This document shows positions 28,553 through 40,000 of a DNA stretch of 64,000 nucleotides, in pieces. The notes beneath the pieces are model-generated. The model was given only the letters and a program-made list of their open reading frames with translations. It did not search any database and was not told the DNA's origin. Every line of letters starts with the position of its first letter. The stretch's first letter is position 1. Both the position numbers and the translations under genes were made by a program. Source of the stretch: Mycobacterium gallinarum (GTDB taxonomy: Bacteria; Actinomycetota; Actinomycetes; Mycobacteriales; Mycobacteriaceae); the NCBI RefSeq assembly GCF_010726765.1, contig NZ_AP022601.1, positions 5,890,001 through 5,954,000 on the forward strand, given 5' to 3'.

Positions 28553-31498
28553 ATGAGCATCGAACACCGGCGGCCCTCGCTTATCGCGCGGACCATACGC
28601 AGGTTTTCGCTAGTCATCATCGTGGCTTGGCTGGCGTTGATCGTCATTTCGACGCTCGCGGCCGTCAGTGGGAATTGGGCGGCGGCGATCCCGTCGTTGG
28701 AGCGGGTGGCGGAAGAGCATTCTGTATCCTTGATGCCCAAGGATGCCCCTTCGGTGCAGGCGATGACGCGCATTGGCCATGTCTTCGAGGAATCCGATTC
28801 GGACAATTCCGCGATGATTGTGTTGGAGGGGCAGCAGCCGCTCGGACAAGAGGCGCAGCGATATTACGCCCGGTTGATTCAGGATCTGAGGAACGATCCG
28901 AAGCATGTCGAGCATGTGCAGGATCTGTGGGGGGATCGCCTTACCTCATCGAGCGTGCAAAGCCCCGATGGCCGGGCGACGTATGTGCAGTTGAATCTCG
29001 CGGGCGACCAGGGAACCGCCCTGGCCGACGAATCAGTGGAAGCCGTCCGGGATATCGTGAATCGGACGACGCCGCCGTCGGGCGTCGCGGCATACGTAAC
29101 CGGCCCGGGACCACTGGCGTCGGATATGCAGCAGAGCGGGAACGATTCCGTCCTGAAGATCACCATCGTGACGGTCGTGATCATTTTCATCGTACTTCTT
29201 CTTGTATACCGGTCGCTCGTCACAGTGATCTTGCTCTTGATCATGGTGGGGTTCGAATTAGCGGCGGCACGAGGAATTGTCGCGTTCCTCGGCCACACTG
29301 ACGTTTTGGTGCTGTCAACGTTCGCCGTCAATATGCTGGTTTTCCTCAGTATCGCGGCCGGGACCGATTACGGGATATTCTTTTTCGGTCGATATCAGGA
29401 GGCGCGCCAAGCTGGTGAAGATCGAGAAACTGCTTACTACAGCATGTATCGCGGAGTCGCGCCTGTCGTGTTGGCGTCGGGTTGCACGATCGCCGGTGCA
29501 ATTTTCTGCCTGAGTTTCACCCGGCTTCCGTACTTTCACAGCATGGCGATCCCGTGCGCCATCGGCATGCTTGTCGCGGTCGCGGTCGCGGTTACGCTGG
29601 TCCCGGCCGGTGTGGCCCTTGCCAGCCGATTTGGCATGTTGGAGTCGAAACGCTCTGTCCGCGTCCACAGATGGCGTGGAATCGGGACGGCGATCGTCCG
29701 CTGGCCCGCCCCCATTCTGGCTGCGTCGCTCGCGCTCGCATTTCTCGGTTTAGCGACGCTGCCCGGCTATCAAACGAGTTATAACGACCGGCTATACATT
29801 CCCGATGACATCCCAGCCAATCAGGGCTATGCCGCCGCCGAGCGTCACTTTTCCCAGGCGCGATTGATGCCGGATATCTTGCTTGTGGAAGCCGATCACG
29901 ATATGCGCAATCCCGCAGATTTCCTGGTGCTGAATCGACTAGCGAAGGCAGTCTTCAATATCCGAGGTATTTCTCGTGTGCAGGGCATAACTCGGCCCGA
30001 GGGAACGCCGATCGGTCGCACGTCGATTCCGTTTATCCTAAGCCTGCAAAGTGCTGGCCAGGTTCAAACGATGAAGTTTCAGGAAGCGCGAATGGACGAT
30101 CTGCTGCGGCAGGCCGACGATATTGCGACGATGATTCGGATCATGCAGGATCAGTACTCGCTGATGCGGCAGATGAACGAAATCACTCATAAAATGGTGA
30201 CCCAAACCCACGACCTAAAAGTTGCTCTGGACGAGACGCGGGACAGCATAGCAAATTTCGATGATTGGTTCCGGCCTATCCGGAACTACTTTTATTGGGA
30301 ACCGCATTGCATGAATATCCCGATCTGTAATGCTGCCCGCGCGTTATTCGACACGATCGACGGTGTCAGCGTGATCAGCGACCGAGTGGAAGTTCTTTTG
30401 CAGAATCTCGATGAGCTAGATGTGATCATGCCCCAGCTGACGGCACAATTCCCGCAGTTGATTGCGAGTATGCAGAGTATTCGGGCGATGATTCTCACCA
30501 TGCACAGCACGATGTCGGGCTTCATTGCCACCATGAATGAATCGACCGAGAATGTCACGGCGATGGGGCAGGCGTTCGACGCCAGCCGAAACGACGATTC
30601 TTTCTTCTTGCCGCCGGAGGTTTTCGACAACGAAGATTTCAAAAAGGCGATGGAATCGTTTCTGTCTCCCGACGGAAAATCCGCCCGATTCATCATTTCG
30701 CATCGCGGTGATCCGGCCTCGATACAGGGGATTGAACGGATCAATCAGATAAAGGCAGCGGCCGAGGAGTCGTTGAAGGGGACACCTCTCGTTAACGCCA
30801 AGATATCTATCGCTGGCGCCGCGTCCACCGCCAAAGATTGGCATGACGGGTCGACATGGGACCTTTGGATCGCCGGTGTGGCTGCGCTTTGCCTGGTTTT
30901 CGTTATCATGCTCATTATCACTCGAAGTGTTATTGCGGCCTTGGTCATTGTCGGAACGGTCGCGTTGTCGCTGGGTGCGTCGTTTGGGGTTTCGGTGCTG
31001 CTCTGGCAGTACATTTTGGGAATCAATTTGCACTGGATGGTCCTTGCGATGTCCGTGATCATCCTTCTGGCGGTTGGCTCTGATTACAACCTGCTGCTGG
31101 TATCCCGCATGAAAGAAGAGATCGGTGCTGGCATACGCACGGGAATTATTCGTGCAATGGGCGGTACCGGAAAGGTCGTCACAACGGCAGGGGTGGTGTT
31201 CGCGGCGACCATGGCCTCGATGGTGGTCAGCGACCTGCAGATAATCGGTCAGATTGGGACCACGATCGCGCTGGGTCTGCTGTTCGACACGTTGATCGTG
31301 CGATCTTTCATGACACCCTCCATCGCTGCACTGCTCGGACGGTGGTTCTGGTGGCCGCAACGTGTGCGCCCACGCCCTGCAAGTTTCCTCTTGGAGCCGT
31401 TAGGGCCCCGTTGGGCGGCGCGGCGCTACCTGCTGGGCGAGAAGCCAAGCGGCGGCGAAGACCCGGTCACAGCCCCGATACCTACGCCTTCTCCCTAG
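28553..31498 (+). CDS. MmpL family RND lipid transporter (second of pair)
   Basis: 981 residues starting 11 bases after the first mmpL stop. It is clearly paralogous to it along its length ([38 protein letters not shown] all present). The C-terminal tail ([19 protein letters not shown]) is longer and Pro-rich. Both proteins keep complete proton-relay residues, so both should be active; paired MmpL proteins in glycopeptidolipid loci are each required, perhaps as a hetero-oligomer. It is the last gene of the operon. Confidence 0.93.
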   Translation: MSIEHRRPSLIARTIRRFSLVIIVAWLALIVISTLAAVSGNWAAAIPSLERVAEEHSVSLMPKDAPSVQAMTRIGHVFEESDSDNSAMIVLEGQQPLGQEAQRYYARLIQDLRNDPKHVEHVQDLWGDRLTSSSVQSPDGRATYVQLNLAGDQGTALADESVEAVRDIVNRTTPPSGVAAYVTGPGPLASDMQQSGNDSVLKITIVTVVIIFIVLLLVYRSLVTVILLLIMVGFELAAARGIVAFLGHTDVLVLSTFAVNMLVFLSIAAGTDYGIFFFGRYQEARQAGEDRETAYYSMYRGVAPVVLASGCTIAGAIFCLSFTRLPYFHSMAIPCAIGMLVAVAVAVTLVPAGVALASRFGMLESKRSVRVHRWRGIGTAIVRWPAPILAASLALAFLGLATLPGYQTSYNDRLYIPDDIPANQGYAAAERHFSQARLMPDILLVEADHDMRNPADFLVLNRLAKAVFNIRGISRVQGITRPEGTPIGRTSIPFILSLQSAGQVQTMKFQEARMDDLLRQADDIATMIRIMQDQYSLMRQMNEITHKMVTQTHDLKVALDETRDSIANFDDWFRPIRNYFYWEPHCMNIPICNAARALFDTIDGVSVISDRVEVLLQNLDELDVIMPQLTAQFPQLIASMQSIRAMILTMHSTMSGFIATMNESTENVTAMGQAFDASRNDDSFFLPPEVFDNEDFKKAMESFLSPDGKSARFIISHRGDPASIQGIERINQIKAAAEESLKGTPLVNAKISIAGAASTAKDWHDGSTWDLWIAGVAALCLVFVIMLIITRSVIAALVIVGTVALSLGASFGVSVLLWQYILGINLHWMVLAMSVIILLAVGSDYNLLLVSRMKEEIGAGIRTGIIRAMGGTGKVVTTAGVVFAATMASMVVSDLQIIGQIGTTIALGLLFDTLIVRSFMTPSIAALLGRWFWWPQRVRPRPASFLLEPLGPRWAARRYLLGEKPSGGEDPVTAPIPTPSP

Positions 31499-31680
31499 CT
31501 GAGATTAAGGCGCGGCGCGGCGTAACGTAGGTGAGACGCTGGCCGATACGGGTAGTACATGTCTCGCAAAGGCTGGGTTTAGCGAGATGGTAGTAGCTCA
31601 CCCGATTATGGGTAATCTCGATCGTGGCTACGAACAACAGAAGATGAGAGTTATGCACCTACAGGGGAGGTCTCTACCAC

Positions 31681-32019
31681 ATGATCAAACTGTCGTTGAC
31701 CAAGCTGGCCGTCGCAGTGGCTGGCGTCGGATTGTCATTGGCCGCAGGGGCGGGAGTGGCGTCCGCGCAGCCTGATCTGGGTCCGGCCGTCAATACAACC
31801 TGCACTTATCCGCAGTTGGTTTCGGCGTTGAATGCGCAAAGCCCGGAAGCCGCCGCGGCCTTCAATCGGGCGCCGGTGCTGAAAGCCGGTCTACAACAGT
31901 TCCTGGCCTCGGGGCCGGCTCAACGGCAGCAGATGGCCGGCAGGATTGCGGTCGCTCCATGGGCTCAGCCATACCTCGGTTCCATCCAGGCCGCGTTTAA
32001 CACCTGTCAGAGCTTCTGA
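31681..32019 (+). CDS. Hemophore-like secreted protein (Rv0203-type family)
   Basis: 112 residues with a Sec signal peptide (AVAVAGVGLSLAAGAGVASA, cleavage before QPDLG). The mature part TTCTYPQLVSALNAQSPEAAAAF...FLASGPAQRQQMAGR...FNTCQSF, with two Cys, fits the mycobacterial hemophore-related family. A good ribosome site (GGGGAGG) precedes the ATG. The family includes a heme-binding protein that hands heme to MmpL transporters. Here the neighbour MmpLs look like lipid exporters, so heme binding is not assured. The gap from mmpL (182 bp) suggests its own promoter. Confidence 0.8.
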   Translation: MIKLSLTKLAVAVAGVGLSLAAGAGVASAQPDLGPAVNTTCTYPQLVSALNAQSPEAAAAFNRAPVLKAGLQQFLASGPAQRQQMAGRIAVAPWAQPYLGSIQAAFNTCQSF

Positions 32020-32150
32020 TCGAGTTCCGCGAGTTCGGCCAACTATTTGGTGTCGGCGCGGACCTGAAGTTCGGTCACCTGAAACTTTTCCCGGTGCGGG
32101 GCAGCCGAGCGAGCTAAATGCGGTGAGGCGGCTCGTTCGGTTCGCCGTCG

Positions 32151-33890
32151 TCAGGCGTCTTGGCGGGTGAATTGGCCGGTTCGGTAGTGGTCGATGCATG
32201 TTGCTCGTCGTATTTTGCCGCTTGTGGTGATGGGTATTGAGCCGGGTGATACCAGCACTACGTCGGCGACGGCGAGGTCGTGGGTATGGGAGATCGCTGA
32301 GGTGATTTCACGTTTGAGGGTGTCGAATTTGTGCATCACCTCGTTGCCGGAGTCGCCGCGTCGTTTGACTTCGGCGATGACGACGAGTTGTTCGATTTCG
32401 TTGTCGGGTACCGCGATGGCGGCGACCCGGCCGCCTGATATTTCCTGAATCGTGGCTTCGATGTCATCAGGAGAGTGGTTGCGCCCGTAGACGATCAACA
32501 GGTCTTTGATGCGGCCGACGATGAACAGGTCTCCTTCGGTGACAAAGCCCAGATCCCCGGTCCGCAGCCACGGTCCGGCCGGGGTGCCTGCTGACGGGTT
32601 GATCAGGGTGGCGCCGAAGGTGCGTTGGGTCTCTTCTGGTTTGTGCCAATAGCCCAACGCGACGTTGTCGCCGTGCACCCAGATCTCGCCGGTGGTGGCC
32701 GGCGGGCATTCGGTGTGGGTGTCGGGATCGACGATGCGCACCGTGGGCGATGGGGTGAGCGGATAGCTGATCAGTGGTGTGCCGCCGCCGTTGGTGCAGC
32801 GTTTGGCCTGACCTGCGGCGAGTTTGTCGGTTTCGAAGTCCACGATGGTGGGGGCTTGGCCCGCTCGGCTGGTCGCGGCGTAGACGGTGGATTCGGCAAG
32901 TCCGTATGAGGGTCGGACCACCCAGTCGTGGAGGTTGAACCGGGCGAACCGCTCGGTGAAGCGTTGCAGTGTGGCCGGGTGTACGCGTTCGCTTCCGCTG
33001 AGAATGGTTTCCACGTTGCCCAGATCGAGTCCGGTCATGTCCTCGTCTGAGGTCTTTCGTGCGGCGAGTTCGAACGCGAAATTCGGCGCCGCCGAGAATG
33101 CGTGAGTGTTGGTGGCCAGCAACTGCATCCACCGGGCCGGGCGCTGCAGGAAAGCCACCGGACTGGTGAGCACAGCGGGAAGTCCAAGCAGCGCCGGTGC
33201 GCATACTCCCAGAACCAAACCCATATCGTGATAAAAGGGCAGCCACGAGACAAAGGTGGTGTCCAGGGGCGGAACACCTCCGTAATGCGGAAAATAGCCA
33301 TGCAGAATCTGCTTGAAGTTGGCGAACAGGTTGGTATAGGAGATCATCACGCCGGCGGGTTGGCGGGTGGATCCCGATGTGTATTGCAGATACGCGGTCG
33401 TCTGTTGGATATCGCCCGGGTCCTCAGCTCGCACCGGAGCGTCCAGTTCCAACGAATCGATCTCGATGATCGAGGGTCGCGGCTCCAACGGCTGCGCGGT
33501 GACGTGTGGGACGACGTGATCCACGACTGCGGACGTGGTGAGAACCGCCGTGGGTGACGCATCGCGCAGCACCGAATCGACGCGCTCATCGCTGGCGCCG
33601 CCCAGCGGGACCGACAGCGGCACCGCGACGATCCCGGCCTGTAACGCCCCCAGGAACGCCAGGATGTAATCCAGTCCCTGCGGGGCCAATATCACCGCAC
33701 GATCACCTGGTGCTGCACAGCCTCGAAGCTCACGGGCAACGTTGCGCACTCGCCGATACAGCTGCGGCCATGTCACTCGTTCGGGAACGCCGGCCCAATC
33801 CTGCTCATAATCGACGAACGTGAATGCGATCTCATCCGGCTGAAGACTGGCACGCTCGCATATCAGTGTCGGAATGGACGTCGCAACCAC
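32151..33890 (-). CDS. FadD-type fatty acyl-AMP ligase (copy 1)
   Basis: 579 residues, the usual length of mycobacterial fatty acyl-AMP ligases (FadD23/25/26/28 group). The AMP-binding signature [33 protein letters not shown] and [19 protein letters not shown] are present. Such enzymes activate fatty acids as acyl-adenylates and load a partner PKS, here most likely the divergent pks. Except for residues 3-13 and about 188-236 it is identical to copy 2 (48520-50259), including third codon positions in the stretches compared; identity stops exactly at the stop codon. The start is a GTG six bases after TAACCT, suggesting a leaderless transcript. Confidence 0.93.
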   Translation of the reverse strand: MVATSIPTLICERASLQPDEIAFTFVDYEQDWAGVPERVTWPQLYRRVRNVARELRGCAAPGDRAVILAPQGLDYILAFLGALQAGIVAVPLSVPLGGASDERVDSVLRDASPTAVLTTSAVVDHVVPHVTAQPLEPRPSIIEIDSLELDAPVRAEDPGDIQQTTAYLQYTSGSTRQPAGVMISYTNLFANFKQILHGYFPHYGGVPPLDTTFVSWLPFYHDMGLVLGVCAPALLGLPAVLTSPVAFLQRPARWMQLLATNTHAFSAAPNFAFELAARKTSDEDMTGLDLGNVETILSGSERVHPATLQRFTERFARFNLHDWVVRPSYGLAESTVYAATSRAGQAPTIVDFETDKLAAGQAKRCTNGGGTPLISYPLTPSPTVRIVDPDTHTECPPATTGEIWVHGDNVALGYWHKPEETQRTFGATLINPSAGTPAGPWLRTGDLGFVTEGDLFIVGRIKDLLIVYGRNHSPDDIEATIQEISGGRVAAIAVPDNEIEQLVVIAEVKRRGDSGNEVMHKFDTLKREITSAISHTHDLAVADVVLVSPGSIPITTSGKIRRATCIDHYRTGQFTRQDA

Positions 33891-33902
33891 CGCCTGAGGT
33901 TA
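33891..33902 (-). promoter_or_regulatory. Candidate -10 element of fadD copy 1 (leaderless)
   Basis: On the minus strand TAACCT (33897-33902) fits TANNNT and lies six bases before the GTG start. The same TAACCTCAGGCG-GTG arrangement precedes fadD copy 2, although the rest of the two intergenic regions is unrelated. No good -35 is visible. Confidence 0.4.
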
Positions 33903-34045
33903 CGTCGCCAGTGCATCCCCGATAGCGAATTTGATGAACCACTTTTCGTCCACTGAGTCGAATTCGCCTACAGCATGAAACGGCCCGTCTGAATGGCCCG
34001 TAATCGCAGACCAACCATTCTGACCCGAACTGACGCAATGTTTAA

Positions 34046-34057
34046 TAGTCTTGTCGG
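34046..34057 (+). promoter_or_regulatory. Candidate -10 element of the pks-pap gene (leaderless)
   Basis: TAGTCT (34046-34051) fits TANNNT and lies six bases before the GTG at 34058. There is no Shine-Dalgarno, and an in-frame stop at 34046-34048 prevents an earlier start, so a leaderless mRNA is plausible. Confidence 0.35.
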
Positions 34058-37000
34058 GTGCTTGGGTTACGGGGGGCACACAGCTTAGCCTCAGCGAATT
34101 CTCTTCCTGACACGAGAGCCGTCACTCCGGTTGCTGTCATTGGTATGGCGTGTCGACTTCCTGGGGGTATCGATTGCCCGGAGCGGTTGTGGGAGGCGTT
34201 GCTTCGTGGCGATGACCTGGTGACCGAGGTTCCGCCAGATCGTTGGGACGTCGAGGAGTATTACGATCCCGAGCCTGGGGTGCCTGGTCGGTCGGTGTCG
34301 AAGTGGGGGGCGTTTCTCGATGATGTTGCCGGCTTCGATCCGGAGTTCTTCGGGATCAGTGAGCGGGAGGCGATCGCGCTTGATCCGCAGCATCGGCTGT
34401 TGTTGGAGAACTCCTGGGAGGCCATGGAGCACGCCGGCCTCGGTCCCGAGCGGATGCGCGAATCGCGCACCGGTGTGTTCGTGGGACTGACTCACTACGA
34501 TTACCAACTCGTCACGGCCGGCTTTCATGCGATGGAGAAGCCATACGGTTTCCAGGGCAACATCTTCAGTATGGCGTCCGGTCGGATCGCCTACGCCCTG
34601 GGGCTTCGTGGCCCGGCGGTGACCGTTGACACCGCCGATTCTTCCGGCCTGACTGCGGTGCATATGGCGTGCCGCAGCCTCGATGTGGGGGAGAGCGACA
34701 TGGCGTTCGCCGGCGGCGCGTTCGTGATGCTGGAACCGCGAAAGTTCCTTGCGGGGACGGCGAACGGCCAGCTATCTCCCACGGGTCGCTGTCATGCCTT
34801 CGACATTGCGGCGGACGGGTACGTATGTGGTGAAGCTAGTGCGGTGGTGTTGCTCAAGCGCTTGCCCGACGCGCTCAGCGACGGTGACCGCATCCTGGCG
34901 GTGATACGCGGCACCGCAGCCAACCAAGACGGCCATACGGTGAATATCTCGACGCCGTCGCTGAGCGCGCAGACCGCGGTATACCGGGAAGCCTTGCAGA
35001 TCGCAGGTGTAGACCCCGCTAGCGTCGGCATGGTCGAAGCACACGGCACCGGAACTCCCGTCGGCGACCCCAGCGAATATGGCAGCCTGACAGAGGTATA
35101 CGGCGCTGATTCCCCCTGCGCTCTGGGGTCGGTGAAGACCAACCTCGGCCATGCGCAGTCGGCCGCCGGTGTTCTGGGTCTTATCAAGACGGTCCTCGCG
35201 TTACGGCATGGGGTGGTTCCGCGGAATTTGCATTTCACCCGTCTGCCGGATGATCTCAGTCGCATCGACACAGACCTTTTTGTGCCGCAGGAAACCACAT
35301 CGTGGCCGACAAACGGTCATGCACCGCGTCGTGCGGCGGTGTCGTCGTATGGGTTGTCGGGTACCAATGTTCATGCGATTGTGGAGCAGGCGCCGGAATC
35401 TGCTGTGCGCGAGGATGGTTCGTTGGGCGCACCGGCGGCTGCACAGTTGTTTGCGCTGTCGTCGACCTCTGCTGTGGAGTTGCGGCGCACTGCTGGCCGG
35501 TTGGCTGATTGGGTCGACGCCCATGCCGATGTGGCGTTGTCGGATCTGGGTTACACCTTGGCTCGCCGGCGTGCGCATCGGCCGGTGCGCACCGCTGTCA
35601 TGGCGCGCAGCCGGGCCGAGCTTTGCGCGGCGTTGCGGCAGGTCGCCGATGACGAGATGCCTTATCAGGCGGCGGTGGGCCGTGATGACCGGGGTCCGGT
35701 GTGGGTGTTTTCTGGACAGGGATCGCAGTGGGCAGCGATGGGCGCGCAACTGTTGGCCACCGAACCGGTGTTTGCGGCCACGGTGGGGCAGGCCGAACCA
35801 CTGATCGCCGCTGAGTCGGGGTTCTCGGTGACCGAGGCGATGTCAGCACCACAGATGGTGACCGGTATCGACCGGGTTCAGCCGACTCTGTTCACCATGC
35901 AGGTCGCGCTGGCGGCAACCCTCAAGGCTTACGGGGTGCGTCCTGGCGCGGTCATCGGGCATTCGCTGGGTGAGGTCGCCGCGGCGGTGGTCGCGGGTGC
36001 GTTGTCGCTGCAAGATGGGGTGCGGGTGATCTGCCGGCGTTCGCGGCTGATGTCACGTATCGCGGGTTCGGGAGCGATGGCATCGGTGGAATTACCTGCC
36101 AAACAAATACTTTCAGAATTCACCGCGCGCCGCGTGAAAGATGTGGTGGTGGCGGTCGTGGCCTCACCGGGATCCACGGTGATCAGCGGGGCTGCTCACA
36201 CACTTCGCGAGCTGGTCTCAACATGGGAGCAGCGGGGCGTGATGGCCAGTGAGATCGTCAGCGATGTGGCCGTGCATTCGCCGCAGGTCGATCCGATTCT
36301 CGATGAGCTGAAAGAGGCGTTGGCAGAGCTGGATCCGATGACTCCGGAGGTGCCGTTCTACTCAGCGACCCAATTCGACCCGCGTGAACAGCCGGTGTGC
36401 GACAGCAGGTATTGGGTGGACAATCTGCGTCGGACGGTGCGGTTCGCCGCGGCGGTGCGGGCGGCGTTGGAAGACGGCTATCGGGTGTTCGCGGAGCTGG
36501 CGGCGCACCCGTTGCTCACCCACGCTGTGGAGCAAACCGCACACAGCCTTGACATGCCGTTGGCCGTTCTCGCCGGCATGCGTCGTGGGCAGGACCTGGC
36601 GCACGGTCTGAGCGGCTTCGTGGGGGATCTGCACAGTGCGGGGGCCGCGGTCGATTTCTCTGTACTCCACCCGAACGGGCGCCTGGTGGATGCCCCGCTG
36701 CCGAGCTGGACACACCGTCGGCTGTGGTTGACCCCCGACGGTGCGCACTCACCAACACGCGGTGCAAATACGGTGTCGGTGCACCCGCTGTTGGGTCAGC
36801 ATGTGCGCTTGCAGGAAGAACCAGAGCGCCATGTGTGGCAAGCCGAGGTCGGCACCGTTGCCCAGCCCTGGCTGGGCGATCACCGGGTCCGCGATGTGGC
36901 GGTGTTTCCCGCGGCGGCCTACTGCGAAATGGCCGTGACGGCCGCACGTACCGTCCTCGGCGACACCTGCGAGATCCGCGACATGTGTTTTGAGCAGGCG

Positions 37001-40000
37001 CTGCTTCTAGACAGGGAGACGACGCTACGTGCTTGGGCGTCGGCCGCATCGAACGGCGTCCTCGATTTCACAGTTGAGACACAGGACCTCGACGGGAAGG
37101 TATGCCGAGCGTCCGCGGTCTTGCACGTCACAGCGGATGAGCCGCCCCCTGCCCGCGACATGTCTTCGCTGGTTTCTGCGCACCCGCGTCGTGTCGACGG
37201 CACCGAGGTGCGTAACCGATTGGGCCAGCGTGGTGTTCAACACGGTCCGGCTTTCAGCGGGCTGGGTGTGGTGCATACGGGCGACGGGGGTGGTGCATCC
37301 GTGTTGGCCGAGGTGGCGTTACCGCGAGATCTTCGCTCACAACAGGAAGCTTTCGGTATCCATCCGGCTCTGCTGGATGCGTGTTTTCAGTCCGTTGCGG
37401 CTCATCCCGACATCGAGGCTTTGGGCACCGGGGCGCTGGCCTTGCCCTTGGGTGTGCGGCTGCGTGCCTACGGTGGTGCCCAGAACGCGCACTTCTGCTA
37501 TGCAAAGGTGACCAGGGCCGATGCGTCTGGGGTGGAGGCCGACCTCGATGTGCTCGACGAGCACGGAACGGTTCTGCTCGCGGTACAAGGGCTGCGCTTG
37601 GGCACCGGCGAATCCGAAGATGACCACAGAGATCGAGTACTGAACGAGCGGCTACTCACCATCGAATGGCGGCACCGACAATCGCCTGCAGTGCCTGCTG
37701 CCAACGCAGGGACTTGGCTATTGATCGGCGTCGCGGCCACGAGCACGGCCGTTACTGCTGCGTTGATTGATGCCATGAAAAGCCATGGCGCGCAGTGCAC
37801 CACGATGTGTTGGCCATCGGATGACGACGGCGCCACAAAAGTTGCTCAGTTGACAAATCATCTGCATATCGGCGGGATCACCGGCGTGGTGGTCGTCATA
37901 GGCACCAGCGAGCGCGATGCCGCGGGTGCATCTTTATCGTCAGGCCGAGAATATGTGCAGCATCTGACGCGAATCACTCGCGAGTTGTCCGAGATGCCAG
38001 GCCGGCCACCCCGCTTGTATGTCGTGACCTGTAATGCTCAGACCGTGGTTGCGGGTGACGTGGCGAACTTGGAGCAGGCCGGGTTGCGGGGTTTGACACG
38101 GGTGATCGGGGTTGAGCATCCGCATGTGCGCGCCACCCAGGTCGATCTGGATGAAGGCACTGATGTCGAGCTGTGGGCGCGGCAGCTGCTCAGCGAGTCC
38201 GACGAGGATGAGACGGCCTGGCGAAACGGTGAATGGTATACCGCGCGCTTGTCTCCCACGCCGCTGCGCCCCGACGAGCGACGCATGACCGACGCCAGCC
38301 ATGAGCACGATGGAATGCGTCTACAGATCCGCGCTCCCGGCGACTTGGAGACATTGGAACTCGTTGCCTGCGAGCGTATTCCGCCCGGCCCAGGACAGAT
38401 CGAAGTCGCGATCACCGCGTCGAGCATCAACTTCGCAGACGTACTGGTCGCCTTCGGACGCTACCCCGCCTTCGAGGGAAGGCTACCCGAGCTGGGCACT
38501 GATTTCGTCGGCGTGGTCACCGCAGTCGGGTCCGACGTGGGTACCCATAAGGTGGGCGACCGTGTTGGGGGCCTGTGCGCTGACGGGTGTTGGGGCACGT
38601 TTGTCACCTGCGACGCCGATCTGGCTGCGACAGTCCCTGCTGAATTGTCCGACGGCCAGGCTGCCGCGGTGACCACCGCGTATGCGACCGCCTATCACGG
38701 TCTTCACGATCTGGCGCACATCACCGGCGGCGACAAGGTGTTGATTCACTCGGCAACCGGTGGCGTGGGGCAGGCAGCGATCGCCGTCGCCCGCGCCGCT
38801 GGGGCCGAGATCTTCGCGACCGCAGGCAGCCACGAGCGTCGCCAGATGTTGCGCGACATGGGCATAGACCATGTCTACGATTCGCGCAGTATCGAATTCG
38901 CCGAGGCGATACGCCGGGATACACACGGTTACGGCGTTGACATCGTCCTGAATTCCGTCGCCGGTGCGGCCCAGCGTGCGGGCATCGAATTGCTGGCCTT
39001 CGGTGGACGTTTCGTCGAAATCGGCAAACGCGACATCTACGGCGATACGCGGCTGGGATTACTTCCATTCCGCCGCAACCTCGCGTTCTACGGCCTCGAC
39101 CTCGGGCTGCTGTCCTACGTTCATCCCGGACGGCTGCGTGAGTTGCTGAATACTGTGTATCAACTCATCGCCGACGGCACACTGCCGGTGCTGGCGAGTA
39201 CGCATTACCCGCTAGCGGATGCCGCGGCGGCGATTCGGATCATGAGCGGTGCGCAGCACACCGGAAAACTCGTGCTCGATGTGCCGCGCGAGGGGCACAG
39301 TCGGGTGATCGTGGCCCCGGCGCAGGTGCCCGTCTTCCGTCCCGACGGCGCCTACATCGTCAGCGGCGGGTTGGGGGGCCTGGGACTGTTTGTGGCCGAG
39401 AAGATGGCCGCCGACGGTTGCGGGCGGATCGTGGTGTCGTCACGCTCGCAGCCATCACCGGAGGCGATGCATGCCATCGAGCGTATGCGCGCCAAGGGTG
39501 CCGACATCGAGGTGGAATGTGGTGATATCGCCGATCCGGAAACCGCGGCCCGGTTGGTGGCTTCAGCGACCGCCACCGGCCTTGCGGTGCGCGGCGTGCT
39601 GCATTTGGCAGCGGTGGTCGAGGACGCCACCCTGAGCAATATCACCGATGAGCTCCTCGAGCGTGACTGGGCGCCAAAGGTTTACGGTGCCTGGAATCTG
39701 CACACCGCCACCATCGCCCAGCCGTTGGACTGGTTCTGCTCGTTCTCCTCGGCAGCCGCGCTAGTGGGCTCACCCGGGCAAGGCGCCTACGCTGCGGCCA
39801 ACAGCTGGCTGGATGCCTTCACCCTGTGGCGCCGTGCCCAGGGCCTGCCGGCCACCGCGATCGCCTGGGGTGCCTGGGGGCAGATCGGACGCGCCGCCGC
39901 GCTGGCCGAGGGCGCCGATGTTGCTATCGCACCCGACGAGGGCTTCTACGCGCTCGACGCGCTGTTACGCCACAACCGCGCCTACACCGGCTATGCACCG

